From Gemmatimonadota bacterium (GTDB taxonomy: Bacteria > Gemmatimonadota > Gemmatimonadetes > Longimicrobiales > Gaopeijiaceae), in NCBI GenBank assembly GCA_030550695.1, contig JAUQOX010000003.1:1-32739 (forward strand): a stretch of 32,739 nucleotides of DNA, read 5' to 3'. A program made the position numbers and the translations under genes. Positions 22,467-31,319 of the stretch are shown piece by piece (within the stretch, counting starts at the first letter, position 1; every line of letters begins with the position of its first letter). Under the pieces are notes generated by a model. It was not told the DNA's origin, did not search any database, and saw nothing but the letters and a program-made list of their open reading frames with translations.

Positions 22467-23342
22467 TCAGGACGGCGGCTGGGCGAGCTGGTCCTTCTCC
22501 GGATCCAGACGGCCCCAGGGCACCCGGGGATCGTGCTGGAAGATGAGAATCCAATCCCGGCGCCTGGCCTCCGCCCAAAGGGCCCGCTTCGTCTCCAGGG
22601 TCACCAGGGGCTCCAGGTCGTAGGCCATGATCCAGGGCAAGGGCAGGTGGTGGGAAGTGGGGCAAAGATCACCCAGGAACAAGGCGGCCTCGCCTTTGCT
22701 TTCCACCAGGACGGACTGGTGATGGGGGGTGTGGCCGGGGGTGGGGAGAAGCCGCACGCCCTCCAGAAGCCTCGCCTCCCCCTTCACGGTCTCCAACCTC
22801 CCATGACGGAGGAGAGGGACGAGATTGTCCCGAAAATAGGAGGCCCTGGTCCGCTCGTTGGGGGAAAGGGCCATCTCCAGTTCCCCCTCCTGCACCACAT
22901 ATCGCGCCCGGGGAAAAAGGGGAAGCGGATCCCCTGAAGGCCCCAGGAAGGTGTTCCCTCCCGCGTGATCGAAGTGCAGGTGGGTGTTCACCACCCAAGC
23001 CACATCCTCCGGCTCGAAACCCAGCGACCGGAGGGCGTCGTGGAGGCGGGTGGGGTTCCCCCCGTTGTCCAGTCCGTAGATCTCCCGGAACTTGTCCGGT
23101 TCCTTGTTTCCCGCACCGGTGTCCACCAGGACCAAGCCCTCCGGGGCCTCCAGCAAAAGACAGCGCAGAGCCAAGGGGATCCGGTTTCGGTTGTCGGGGA
23201 GGACCTTCTTTTCCCATAGGGGCCGAGGCACAACTCCGAACATGGCCCCCCCATCCAGCCATTGAATGCCGGTCTCCAGGCAATGCACCCGAAGGCTGCC
23301 CACCTTCAAGGAGCGCACCAGAGGGAGGTCCGAGGCCTTCAT
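22467..23342 (-). CDS. MBL-fold metallo-hydrolase
   Basis: 291 aa; NTHLHFDHAGGN (HxHxDH), LLPTPGHTPHHQSVLVES, FLGDLCPTSHH. Confidence 0.95.
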   Translation of the reverse strand: MKASDLPLVRSLKVGSLRVHCLETGIQWLDGGAMFGVVPRPLWEKKVLPDNRNRIPLALRCLLLEAPEGLVLVDTGAGNKEPDKFREIYGLDNGGNPTRLHDALRSLGFEPEDVAWVVNTHLHFDHAGGNTFLGPSGDPLPLFPRARYVVQEGELEMALSPNERTRASYFRDNLVPLLRHGRLETVKGEARLLEGVRLLPTPGHTPHHQSVLVESKGEAALFLGDLCPTSHHLPLPWIMAYDLEPLVTLETKRALWAEARRRDWILIFQHDPRVPWGRLDPEKDQLAQPPS

Positions 23343-23427
23343 CGCCGCCTTCCCCCCTCATCGAACCGGAAAAACCGACACCGACAGCCCCTTCCGAGGG
23401 CCGGGTCCATCACCTTCCTCCATCGCC

Positions 23428-24252
23428 TCATCTTCCCTCCTCCTCCGGCATCCCCCACAGGGCGGGAAGATCCTCGACCCCCTGGGCCCGGGCCTCCTCC
23501 AACAGGTGAAGGAGGATCTTGGCCGTGACCCTGGCATCGCCCAAAGCCCTGTGCCTTCCCGGGATCTCCAGGCGGAAATGCTGGGCCAGGGCATCCAGGT
23601 TCCGGCGGGGCAACTGGGGGAGGAGGCGCCGTGCCAGACGGAGGGTGCACAGCCGAGGACCGGTGGGCAGCTCTCCAAGGGCGTCACCCAATTGATAGGA
23701 GAGAAACCTCCAGTCGAAGCTCGCGTTGTGGGCCACGAACACCCGGCCCTCCAGGCGCTCCAGGACGGGACCGGCCACGTCCTCGAAAAAGGGGGCCCCG
23801 GCCACCATCTCCGGAGTGATCCCGGTAAGTTCCTGAATTCTCGGGGGAATGGGACGGCCCGGATTCACCAGCGTCTGGAACTCGTCGAGGACAAGGCCGT
23901 CCGATACCGTCACCACCGCCACCTCGGTGATCCGATGCCCCCGATGGGGAGATCCGCCCGTGGTTTCCACATCCACCACGGCAAAGACCGGGGAACCCGG
24001 ACCCCCTCCCCAGGCCGGCCCGAGCTCCTCGGCCCCCACCTCCGAGAGCGACCACCGTCCCTCCCTATCCACCTGAAAGCGTGGGTCCCCCCCCAAAAGA
24101 GAGAACACCGCCGCGGAAGCCGCCGCAGGATTGCCCGAAAGCCGGAGCACATCCCGGGCCAACTCCAGGGTATGGCGGCTACCTGCCGCCAGGTACCGGG
24201 CGGCTTGGGATCGCAAGCCGATGGGAAGACTTACGGAGGGGAGCGTTCTCAC
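23428..24252 (-). CDS. 3'-5' exonuclease (DEDD/DnaQ-like) with an N-terminal extension
   Basis: 274 aa; FAVVDVETTGGSPHRGHRITEVAVV (ExoI), FVAHNASFDWRFLSYQL (ExoII), HRALGDARVTAKILLHLL (ExoIII). Confidence 0.93.
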   Translation of the reverse strand: MRTLPSVSLPIGLRSQAARYLAAGSRHTLELARDVLRLSGNPAAASAAVFSLLGGDPRFQVDREGRWSLSEVGAEELGPAWGGGPGSPVFAVVDVETTGGSPHRGHRITEVAVVTVSDGLVLDEFQTLVNPGRPIPPRIQELTGITPEMVAGAPFFEDVAGPVLERLEGRVFVAHNASFDWRFLSYQLGDALGELPTGPRLCTLRLARRLLPQLPRRNLDALAQHFRLEIPGRHRALGDARVTAKILLHLLEEARAQGVEDLPALWGMPEEEGR

Positions 24253-25088
24253 GCCCTATGCTCTCCGGGACGGAGGACCTCCAGGGCCCCGGACAGGCGG
24301 TAGAGTTCCTGGGGTGAGAACTCTTCCGGGCGCCTGTCCAGATCCAAGCCCGTCCGCTCCTGGACGAGTTCCACCTCTTGGTGGGAAAGGGCCCACCGGG
24401 GATGGTTCCGCAGGATGGTCTGGATCTGCTTGCGCCTCTGCTGGAAGACGATCCGAGTAAGCTCCCGTAAGGCTGCCTCCTCCGGGCCGGTCATGGGCTC
24501 GGGCCGGAGGGGGGTCAGCCGAAGGACCATGGAATCCACCTTCGGCTGGGGGCGAAACGCCGAAGCCGGGACCTTGAAGAGCTTCTCGACGGAAGCCACC
24601 GACTGGACTCCCACCGAAAGGGCTCCGTAGTCCCCGGTGCCGGGCTCGGCCACAATCCGTTCGGCCACCTCCTTCTGGACCATGATGACCATTTCCCTCG
24701 GGCGGGGGCGCTGGAGGAAGTGAAAGAGGATCGGCGTGGTGATGTTGTAGGGGATGTTCCCCACCACCTTCAACTTTTCCACTTCGGGGGTGAGCCGAGA
24801 CAGGTCCAGGTCCAGGACGTCCATGTTCAGGATCTGCGTTCCCGGAAGGCGGCGCAGTTCCCGGGACAACCCGTCGGCCAGCTCATCGTCCAGCTCCACC
24901 AGAAAAAGCTCGCGGCATTTCCCCGCCAGGTGCCGGGTCAAGGCTCCCCTCCCCGGCCCGATCTCGAGAATCGAGTCCTCGGGCTGAGGGTCCACGGCCT
25001 CCACGATCTTCCGCTGCAGGTTCCCGTCCACCAGGAAGTTCTGGCCCAGGGACTTCTTCGGTCGGGGCGTGCGGGACTTCGGCTTCAT
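24249..25088 (-). CDS. rsmA: 16S rRNA (adenine1518-N6/adenine1519-N6) dimethyltransferase
   Basis: 279 aa; KKSLGQNFLVDGNLQRKIVEAV, ILEIGPGRGALTRHLAGK, VVGNIPYNITTPILFHFL (NxPY), MVQKEVAERIVAEPGTGDYGALSV. Confidence 0.97.
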   Translation of the reverse strand: MKPKSRTPRPKKSLGQNFLVDGNLQRKIVEAVDPQPEDSILEIGPGRGALTRHLAGKCRELFLVELDDELADGLSRELRRLPGTQILNMDVLDLDLSRLTPEVEKLKVVGNIPYNITTPILFHFLQRPRPREMVIMVQKEVAERIVAEPGTGDYGALSVGVQSVASVEKLFKVPASAFRPQPKVDSMVLRLTPLRPEPMTGPEEAALRELTRIVFQQRRKQIQTILRNHPRWALSHQEVELVQERTGLDLDRRPEEFSPQELYRLSGALEVLRPGEHRA

Positions 25089-25121
25089 GAGGTCCAGGAT
25101 CGGGATATCGGTTGGAAAGAC

Positions 25122-26717
25122 TCAGGCACGGAGTACCAGCACCGTTCGGTCGTCGCCTCCGAGGCCGCCCCCTGCTCTCCGGGCCTGCTCGAACAGTTTC
25201 TCGACGATATGGCGAACGGGGCCCCGTCGGCCGGCCAACGCCGTTTCCAGAACCCTGGCCTCCCCGCTTCGGCGGTCCCCCTCGGCCAAGGCATCGGAAA
25301 TGCCGTCGGTGAAGAGGAGAAGGAGGTCCTCGCCCCGCCTCCACGGGAGGCTGCATTGGCGATACCCCTCGCAACCGGCGAAGCCCACCGGCGGATCGGT
25401 GGCCGTCAGCCGTTCCGCGGTGCCGTCGGGGTGCAAGAGAAAGGCGTGGGGATGGCCGGCGTTGGAATAGATGATCTCTCCGCCGGCAGGATCCAAGACC
25501 CCGTAGAAGAGGGAAAGGTACATCTCGGTGGATTCCAGCTCTTCCCGAAGCGCGGCATCCAGACGGGTCAGCACGTCGGCGGGGCGGTCCACTTCCAGGG
25601 CATAGATGGTGGCGGCGCTCATGGACAAGGCCATGATCAGCGCCGCTGGAAAGCCATGGGTCGAGACGTCCCCGATCATCACTCCGATCTTGTTCTCCGC
25701 CAGGTGGAGGAGGTGGTAGAAATCCCCTCCGACCTGCTCCGCCGGCTCCACCCGGGCCGAGACCTCGGCGCCCCAGAACGAGTCGGCCTGGGGAAGGAGC
25801 TTCATCTGCAGGTGGTGGGCCAGTTCCATTTCCCTGGCCGTCCTCTCCTGGGCCAAGCTTTCCAGCACCAGCCGACGATTCTCCAGGGCGGCCCCCACCT
25901 GGCTGGCGATGGCAGCCAGAAGCTTCTGGTCGCCTGCCGTGAATCCTCCGCCCCTGCGCCGGCCCAGCAGGTTCATCACCCCCACGGTCCGAGGCTCGCC
26001 GGACGGAGGTGTGAAACGCACCGGAACGGAAAGGAGCGAACCCCTTCCCCCCTCCCCCTCTTCCATGCCCTTCTGGTCTTCTTCCTCCGCCACCACGGGC
26101 CTCCCCTCGCGAAACACCTTGGCGGTGACCGCTTCGGGATCGTCCACCGAGATGGGCCCTGTCCGGCCGGGATCCCCCACCTGGGAAAGGAGTTCCAATC
26201 GGCCTCCCTGCGGGTTGTAGACCCACAGGGAGGCGCGTCGGGCCCCCACCACCTCGCACAGCTCCCTCAAGATCAAGCGAGCAGCTTCCCGGAGGTCCAG
26301 CACCGACCCCAAGGTCTCGCTGATGGAGTAGAGAAGGTTGATCTCCTCGTACCGCTCCGAGAGTTCCCTGGTGAAGAACCGGGCCTCCCTGTCCACCCGA
26401 AGCGCATCGGCCAGCAGAGCCGTCACCAGACCGCCCATCCCCTCCAACGGCAAGGGGGGGAAGTTCAGGATCTGCACCTTGAGATCCCCCCCTTGGGGGG
26501 TGGGGACGACCCCTTCGAATCGCACTCCCTCCCTTCCCGCTTCCCCCGCCCATGGCCGGGGCCCCGGGGGGGAGCCCGTCTCGTAGAGGACCGCCGCCGA
26601 CCCGGCCTGTTCCACCCGGAGAACACGGAACCGGAACCCCAGTGCCGCCTCGAAGTGTCGAAGAGTCGACGCTACGGATTCAGGCAGGGGGCGGGCGAGC
26701 CCCTCGTCCGGGATCAT
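25122..26717 (-). CDS. GAF domain + SpoIIE-type PP2C serine phosphatase (RsbU-like)
   Basis: 531 aa; GAF-like region after LSERYEEINLLYSISETLGSVLDLREAARLIL; phosphatase motifs EQVGGDFYHLLHL, IGDVSTHGFPAALIMALSM, SNAGHPHAFLL, LLLFTDGISDAL, GGDDRTVLVL. Confidence 0.93.
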   Translation of the reverse strand: MIPDEGLARPLPESVASTLRHFEAALGFRFRVLRVEQAGSAAVLYETGSPPGPRPWAGEAGREGVRFEGVVPTPQGGDLKVQILNFPPLPLEGMGGLVTALLADALRVDREARFFTRELSERYEEINLLYSISETLGSVLDLREAARLILRELCEVVGARRASLWVYNPQGGRLELLSQVGDPGRTGPISVDDPEAVTAKVFREGRPVVAEEEDQKGMEEGEGGRGSLLSVPVRFTPPSGEPRTVGVMNLLGRRRGGGFTAGDQKLLAAIASQVGAALENRRLVLESLAQERTAREMELAHHLQMKLLPQADSFWGAEVSARVEPAEQVGGDFYHLLHLAENKIGVMIGDVSTHGFPAALIMALSMSAATIYALEVDRPADVLTRLDAALREELESTEMYLSLFYGVLDPAGGEIIYSNAGHPHAFLLHPDGTAERLTATDPPVGFAGCEGYRQCSLPWRRGEDLLLLFTDGISDALAEGDRRSGEARVLETALAGRRGPVRHIVEKLFEQARRAGGGLGGDDRTVLVLRA

Positions 26718-27211
26718 GCCCGGGCCCCGAAGTCCGTTTCCCGTCCAGGGTTCCCTTCCTGGATCCGAACCACCAGGGTCACGCTGTTGCCCTGATCGTT
26801 GTAGAAGACCTCGTCCAGGAGCTTCCGCATCAGGAAGATGCCCCGCCCTTCCGGCCTCAGGAGATTCTCGGGCCTGGTGGGATCCGGAAGGCTATGGGGA
26901 TCGAAGCCGCTACCCTGATCGGTGATCCGGGCCGTGATGGCCGAGTCCCGGACCGCCACCTCCACCCTTACGCGCTTGGCGGGATCTGCCTGGTTCCCGT
27001 AAAGGATGGCGTTGGCCAGGGCCTCCCAGAGACCCACCCGCAACTTCAACCGCACCCTACCCCGATTCGCGCCACAGAACGCGCAGTGCTCCAACACTGC
27101 GTTGACCGCCTCCTCGATGGATGCCAGATCGTTGGGGAGATCCAGCACCAGGTCGGGAGGCCCGCTCCAAGGGGCGTCGCAAGCCCCGGGAAAGCTAAAT
27201 CTGCGATCCAT
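26714..27211 (-). CDS. Anti-sigma-factor-type serine kinase / ATP-binding protein (RsbW/SpoIIAB-like HATPase)
   Basis: ATG at 27211 (GTG at 27214 alternative): LWEALANAILYGNQ (N box), RITDQGSGFDPHSLPDPT, GRGIFLMRKLLDEVFYNDQGNSVTLV. Confidence 0.92.
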   Translation of the reverse strand: MDRRFSFPGACDAPWSGPPDLVLDLPNDLASIEEAVNAVLEHCAFCGANRGRVRLKLRVGLWEALANAILYGNQADPAKRVRVEVAVRDSAITARITDQGSGFDPHSLPDPTRPENLLRPEGRGIFLMRKLLDEVFYNDQGNSVTLVVRIQEGNPGRETDFGARA

Positions 27212-27543
27212 CACAGGCCCTGGAGGGCCGCTTCCCGAGAGTCGTAGATCTGGAAAAGGGTGTCGAGCTTGGTGAGTTCGAAAAGGGTCCGAAGATCGTC
27301 GTTCAGGTTGGCCAGCCTGAGCTCTCCCCCGACCTCCCGCACCTTCTTGGACAGACTCACCAGGACGCCCAGCCCCGAGGAGTCGATGTACCCTGTCCGA
27401 GCGAAGTCCACCACGAACCTCCGCTCCCCCCTGTCCAGCTCCTCCAGGATCTTCTGTTTGAGTTCCTGCCGGTTTCCCACGATCAGCTGGCCTTCCACGT
27501 CAATGACCATCACACCGTTGACCTTTTCGGCGCTGAACGGCAT
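27211..27543 (-). CDS. STAS-domain anti-sigma factor antagonist (RsbV/SpoIIAA-like)
   Basis: 110 aa; GERRFVVDFARTGYIDSSGLGVLVSLSKKVREVGGELRLANLNDDLRTLFELTKLDTLFQIYDSREAAL; conserved DSSGLG phospho-acceptor region. Confidence 0.96.
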   Translation of the reverse strand: MPFSAEKVNGVMVIDVEGQLIVGNRQELKQKILEELDRGERRFVVDFARTGYIDSSGLGVLVSLSKKVREVGGELRLANLNDDLRTLFELTKLDTLFQIYDSREAALQGL

Positions 27544-27656
27544 GCCGCCTCCTCGTTTCAGGGCCAGGGTTTCCGGGGAGCTTCGCCCTCCTTCGACTCC
27601 CCCCAGGGGCCGGGACTTCTTTCCGCGGCGCCCCTCCGAGCCGGCAGACGAAGAAA

Positions 27657-27685
27657 ACGATAAGGCCGCCTGTGGGCAGGATCAA
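27657..27685 (-). promoter_or_regulatory. Putative promoter for the STAS / kinase / phosphatase operon
   Basis: TTGATC (27680-27685), 17-nt spacer, TATCGT (27657-27662), in the 138-nt gap before the STAS gene; -35 overlaps the coaD stop. Each hexamer matches consensus at 4/6. Confidence 0.4.
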
Positions 27686-28206
27686 GGGAATTCCCCCTTG
27701 CGAGCCTCCCCTCCCAACTTCCGCCGCATGGCCTCCAAGACCGGCGGCGAGACAAAGGCGCTCACATCTCCCCCCAGGGCCGCTACTTCCCGGACCAAAG
27801 ACGCCGACAGGAAGGCGAAGGGTACGTCGGGGGTGAGGAACACGGTTTCGGCTTCGGACCAAAGCTGCCGATTCATCTGAGCCATCTGGAACTCGTACTC
27901 GAAATCCGACACCGCGCGGAGCCCCCGGATGATGCAATGCGCCCCACGACTCCGGGCAAAATCCACCAGGAGCCCCGAGAAGCTGGCACACTCCACCCTG
28001 GGTTCGTCCCGGAAGACTTCCCGCAGGAGCTCCAGACGCTCTTCCACCGTGAAAAGCGGTTGCTTGCGCTGGGTCGAGGTCTCGGCCACGGCGATGAGGA
28101 CGCGATCCGCCAATCTGAGGGTACGACGGGCGATGTCTTCGTGCCCCCGGGTCACGGGATCGAAGGATCCGGGATAGATGGCCAGCACTCCGCGATCTGC
28201 ACTCAT
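27682..28206 (-). CDS. coaD: Pantetheine-phosphate adenylyltransferase
   Basis: 174 aa; LAIYPGSFDPVTRGHEDIARRTLRLADRVLIAV, IIRGLRAVSDFEYEFQMAQMNRQL, FLSASLVREVAALGGDVSAFV. Confidence 0.97.
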   Translation of the reverse strand: MSADRGVLAIYPGSFDPVTRGHEDIARRTLRLADRVLIAVAETSTQRKQPLFTVEERLELLREVFRDEPRVECASFSGLLVDFARSRGAHCIIRGLRAVSDFEYEFQMAQMNRQLWSEAETVFLTPDVPFAFLSASLVREVAALGGDVSAFVSPPVLEAMRRKLGGEARKGEFP

Positions 28207-28730
28207 TCCCCCCCCACGATCTGGGTCAGAATCGTATCACCATAGCGTCTCTGCCGGGCCCCGGGTATCGGTGGGAGGGTCTCGTCGGCGCGGTGCTCCA
28301 ACCAGAGTTCCTCGGCAAAGGCCACCTGGCCGAAGAGCTCCACCAGGGCTGCGGCCAGGCCTTTCCCGTAGGGGGGATCGGCCAGAGCCAGATGGAAGCT
28401 GTGGCGGTCGAGCCGTCGGACGAAGGCCAAGGCATCCCCCCGTACCACCCGACATCGGTCCTCGGCTCCCAGCATCCGGATGTTCCTATGCAGCACTTCC
28501 AGGGCTTCCCGGGCCCGCTCCACAAAGACCACCTCCTGGGCCCCGCGACTGAGGGTCTCCAACCCCAAGGCTCCTGAGCCGGCAAACAGGTCCAGGACGC
28601 GGGCCCCCTGCAAGCGGGGGCCGATGGCAGCCATCCAGGCCTCCCGGACCCGTTCGGTGGTCGGGCGCATCCCGCCCCCGGCCAGGGAGTGGAGCCGCCT
28701 CCCCTTCCAATCCCCCGCAATGATCCTCAT
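28203..28730 (-). CDS. rsmD: 16S rRNA (guanine966-N2)-methyltransferase
   Basis: 175 aa; MRIIAGDWKGRRL, RPTTERVREAWMAAI, VLDLFAGSGALGLETLSRGA, LALADPPYGKGL. Confidence 0.96.
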   Translation of the reverse strand: MRIIAGDWKGRRLHSLAGGGMRPTTERVREAWMAAIGPRLQGARVLDLFAGSGALGLETLSRGAQEVVFVERAREALEVLHRNIRMLGAEDRCRVVRGDALAFVRRLDRHSFHLALADPPYGKGLAAALVELFGQVAFAEELWLEHRADETLPPIPGARQRRYGDTILTQIVGGE

Positions 28731-30469
28731 GGCCCGCCGTCCTGTCCCCCGGGCCGGAGGTCCCGCACAGCCAGCTGGAGGCGCCTCACTCCACGATAGT
28801 GGTTTTCCTGGAGATGGAACACCAGGTTCAAAGGCCCCAGGCTCAGCGTGTCCGGCTGGATGCGGTGGGCCAAACCGAACCCGATGGCCTCCAGGACACC
28901 CCGTCCGTCCGCCAGGCTCATCTTCAAGTGTCCGTCCCCCACCGTCCGGGGGGGAGCCGCCGGCCGCACGCCCCGGACAAGGAACAGGGGCCGGGGGTTA
29001 CCGATGCCATGGGGACCCAGGTATCGAAGGTAATGGTGGAGTTCGGGGGTGAGGTCGGAGAGGTTCACGGGGGCATCCACCTGGAGCACCGGCCGGAGAT
29101 CGCGACCCTCGAGCACCCGACGGGCTTCCTGGTTGAAGGCCTCGCGAAAGGCCTCAAGCTGAGCGCGGGAAATGTCCATGCCCGCCGCAAGGGCATGCCC
29201 TCCGAATCGCGTCAGGAACCGCCGGCACGCGCGAATGCCCTCCAGCAGATGGAACCCGGCGACGGATCGGGCGCTTCCCCGCCCTCTGTCCCCGTCCAGA
29301 GCCACAAGAACCACCGGGCGGTGGATCCGCTCTACCACCCGCGAGGCCACGATCCCCACCACCCCAGGATGCCATCCTTCTCGGGCCAGCACGACCCCGA
29401 AATCCCGCTCGGGATCGAAGCTCTCTGCCAACGTCTGTAAAGCCTCCTCCAAGGTCTTCCGATCCTCGTCCTGCCGCGCTCGGTTCAGGCCCGCCGCTTT
29501 CGCCGCCAGGTCGCGGGCCTCTTGCGGTCGTTCGGTAAGGAGCAATTCCAGGGCCTCCCGAGGGTCTCCCAGACGTCCCACGGCATTCAAGCGGGGCGCA
29601 AGGATATACCCGAGGGTGTGAGCCGAAAGTTGGGACTCATCCAGGCCGGCCCCCTCCAGGAGGGCCTTGAGACCTGGATTCTGCGTGCGGGCCAGCACCT
29701 TCAGGCCATGCCGCACCAGGACACGGTTTTCCCCCACAAGGGGAACCAGATCGGCCACGGTGGCCAGAGCAACCAGATCCAGGAAGGCGTGAAGCTCCTC
29801 TACCCCGGTCCCCATCAGCCGGCCGACCTCCATGGCCAGCTTGTACGCAACCCCGGTGCCACAGAGGAAGCGATTCGCATAGCGGGAATCCGCTCGCACC
29901 GGATTGACCACCGCCAGAGCCTGGGGAAGGCCCTGTTCGGGCAGGTGGTGATCGGTGACGATAACCTCCACCCCCATGCGGACGGCCTCCTCCACAGCTG
30001 AAAAGGCCACGGTGCCGCAATCCACCGTCACCACCAAGGATGCCTTTGCCCGAACAGCAGCCTCCAAGCCTGCCCGACCGAAATCGTATCCGTCCCTGAG
30101 CCGATGGGGAAGGAACCCCACCACCCGTCCTCCCAACCTGCGAAACCAGCGGACCAGCAGGGCCGTCCCGGCCATACCGTCCACATCGTAGTCGCCATGG
30201 ACGAGAATCGTCTCGCCTCGCCGGATAGCCGCAACGATGCGCCGGGACGCTATGGCCATATCGGGGAGGTCAGCGGGGGGGTGCAAGCTTTCCAGCTTGG
30301 GCCTGAGGAAGGCTTTGGCTTCCTCGGGCTCGCTGATACCGCGGCTGGCCAAGACCAGGCAGAGCGGACGGGGAAGCTTGAGTTCCGCCTCCAGTCGCTC
30401 CACCACTCCAGGGGGAGGGGCTGGAGAGAGCTGCCATCGCGGTGCGGGGGGGGGAGGAAGGCCGTTCAA
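28727..30469 (-). CDS. recJ: Single-stranded-DNA-specific exonuclease RecJ
   Basis: 580 aa; GETILVHGDYDVDGMAGTALLV, VTVDCGTVAFSAVEEAVRMGVEVIVTDHHLPEQGLPQALAVVNP, LALATVADLVPLVGENR, GFHLLEGIRACRRFLTRFGGHALAAGM. TTG start at 30469 with GGGGAG upstream. Confidence 0.97.
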   Translation of the reverse strand: MNGLPPPPAPRWQLSPAPPPGVVERLEAELKLPRPLCLVLASRGISEPEEAKAFLRPKLESLHPPADLPDMAIASRRIVAAIRRGETILVHGDYDVDGMAGTALLVRWFRRLGGRVVGFLPHRLRDGYDFGRAGLEAAVRAKASLVVTVDCGTVAFSAVEEAVRMGVEVIVTDHHLPEQGLPQALAVVNPVRADSRYANRFLCGTGVAYKLAMEVGRLMGTGVEELHAFLDLVALATVADLVPLVGENRVLVRHGLKVLARTQNPGLKALLEGAGLDESQLSAHTLGYILAPRLNAVGRLGDPREALELLLTERPQEARDLAAKAAGLNRARQDEDRKTLEEALQTLAESFDPERDFGVVLAREGWHPGVVGIVASRVVERIHRPVVLVALDGDRGRGSARSVAGFHLLEGIRACRRFLTRFGGHALAAGMDISRAQLEAFREAFNQEARRVLEGRDLRPVLQVDAPVNLSDLTPELHHYLRYLGPHGIGNPRPLFLVRGVRPAAPPRTVGDGHLKMSLADGRGVLEAIGFGLAHRIQPDTLSLGPLNLVFHLQENHYRGVRRLQLAVRDLRPGGQDGGP

Positions 30470-30599
30470 GAGACTCCCCTGTCAACAAGCTCCCGTGGCA
30501 GACTCATCCTGCAAACCGCAAGCAGCGGCCCGAAGGGAGCCTCCTCCCTTGGACTCGGAGGGGATCTGCCGAGCTCCTTCGCCCACGGCCGAAAACCTC

Positions 30600-31319
30600 T
30601 CAGACACCCTTGGCCGGGGCGAGGAGGACGCCACAAGCCTCACAGGATATCAGCACTTTTCCGGCTCGGATCTCGTTCTGGATCTGAAGAGGGACCATAT
30701 TGTAGCACTGTCCGCAGGCCCCATCGGGTGTCAGGGTGGCCACCACCACCGACCTGCCGCCGGCCCGGACTCTTTCGTAAAGCTTGAGATCCTGAGGCGC
30801 GATGCGAAGGGCCTGGTTCTCTCGTTTGGATGCCAGGACGGCCAGCTCCTCCTCGGCGGCGCGACGCTCGTCGAGGAGGCGTGCGCGATTGGCCTCGACT
30901 TCCTTCCAGACGCTCTCCAGAGCTCCTTCGAGCTCGGACAAGCGTTCCTCCACCTTTCGGATCTGCTCCAGGAGCATGAGGGCCTCCTGTTCGTAGCCGT
31001 CCAGGGCCTTTCTGACCAGATCCAGTTCCGCCTGGGCAGCAGCTTCCTCCCGAAGGTTCCGCACCGTCTTGAGGCGCTCTTGCAGGAGCCGCGCCCTTGC
31101 CCGCTTCTCGTCAGCCGAGCGCTCGAGACGGCGTTCCTCAACCTTGAGGTCTTTGAGACGATCGCGAAGGGTTTGGATCTCTCTTTCCACGCTCCGGGCC
31201 GGCTCCTCCACCTCGGCCAACGCCGGCTCGAATCCTCGCAGGCGGGCTTCAGCTGCCTGCAACTGCTGGTCCAGGGCCTGCAGATCCCGAAGCTTTTCCG
31301 CACGTTCTTCGGCGGTCAT
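30600..31319 (-). CDS. Coiled-coil C4-type zinc ribbon domain protein
   Basis: ATG at 31319: MTAEERAEKLRDLQALDQQLQAAEARLRG... long coiled coil, then CGQCYNMVPLQIQNEIRAGKVLISCEACGVLL (CxxC...CxxC). Confidence 0.92.
   Translation of the reverse strand: MTAEERAEKLRDLQALDQQLQAAEARLRGFEPALAEVEEPARSVEREIQTLRDRLKDLKVEERRLERSADEKRARARLLQERLKTVRNLREEAAAQAELDLVRKALDGYEQEALMLLEQIRKVEERLSELEGALESVWKEVEANRARLLDERRAAEEELAVLASKRENQALRIAPQDLKLYERVRAGGRSVVVATLTPDGACGQCYNMVPLQIQNEIRAGKVLISCEACGVLLAPAKGV

Noticed and set aside
27500-27685. 61-aa small ORF (LILPTGGLIVFFVCRLGG...) starting with TTG at the coaD stop
   Set aside because: It has a hydrophobic start but becomes basic, low-complexity sequence and runs into the STAS gene. 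No ribosome-binding site is evident, and it competes with a more plausible promoter at the same place.
30480-30485. Perfect TTGACA upstream of recJ as a promoter
   Set aside because: A -10 at 16-18 nt would fall inside the recJ coding sequence and there is no TATAAT-like hexamer there.
30470-30599. RNase P RNA, SRP RNA or 6S RNA in the recJ upstream gap
   Set aside because: The region is too short for RNase P RNA, and the conserved RNase P and SRP (GGAAGGAAGCAGC-like) core motifs are absent.
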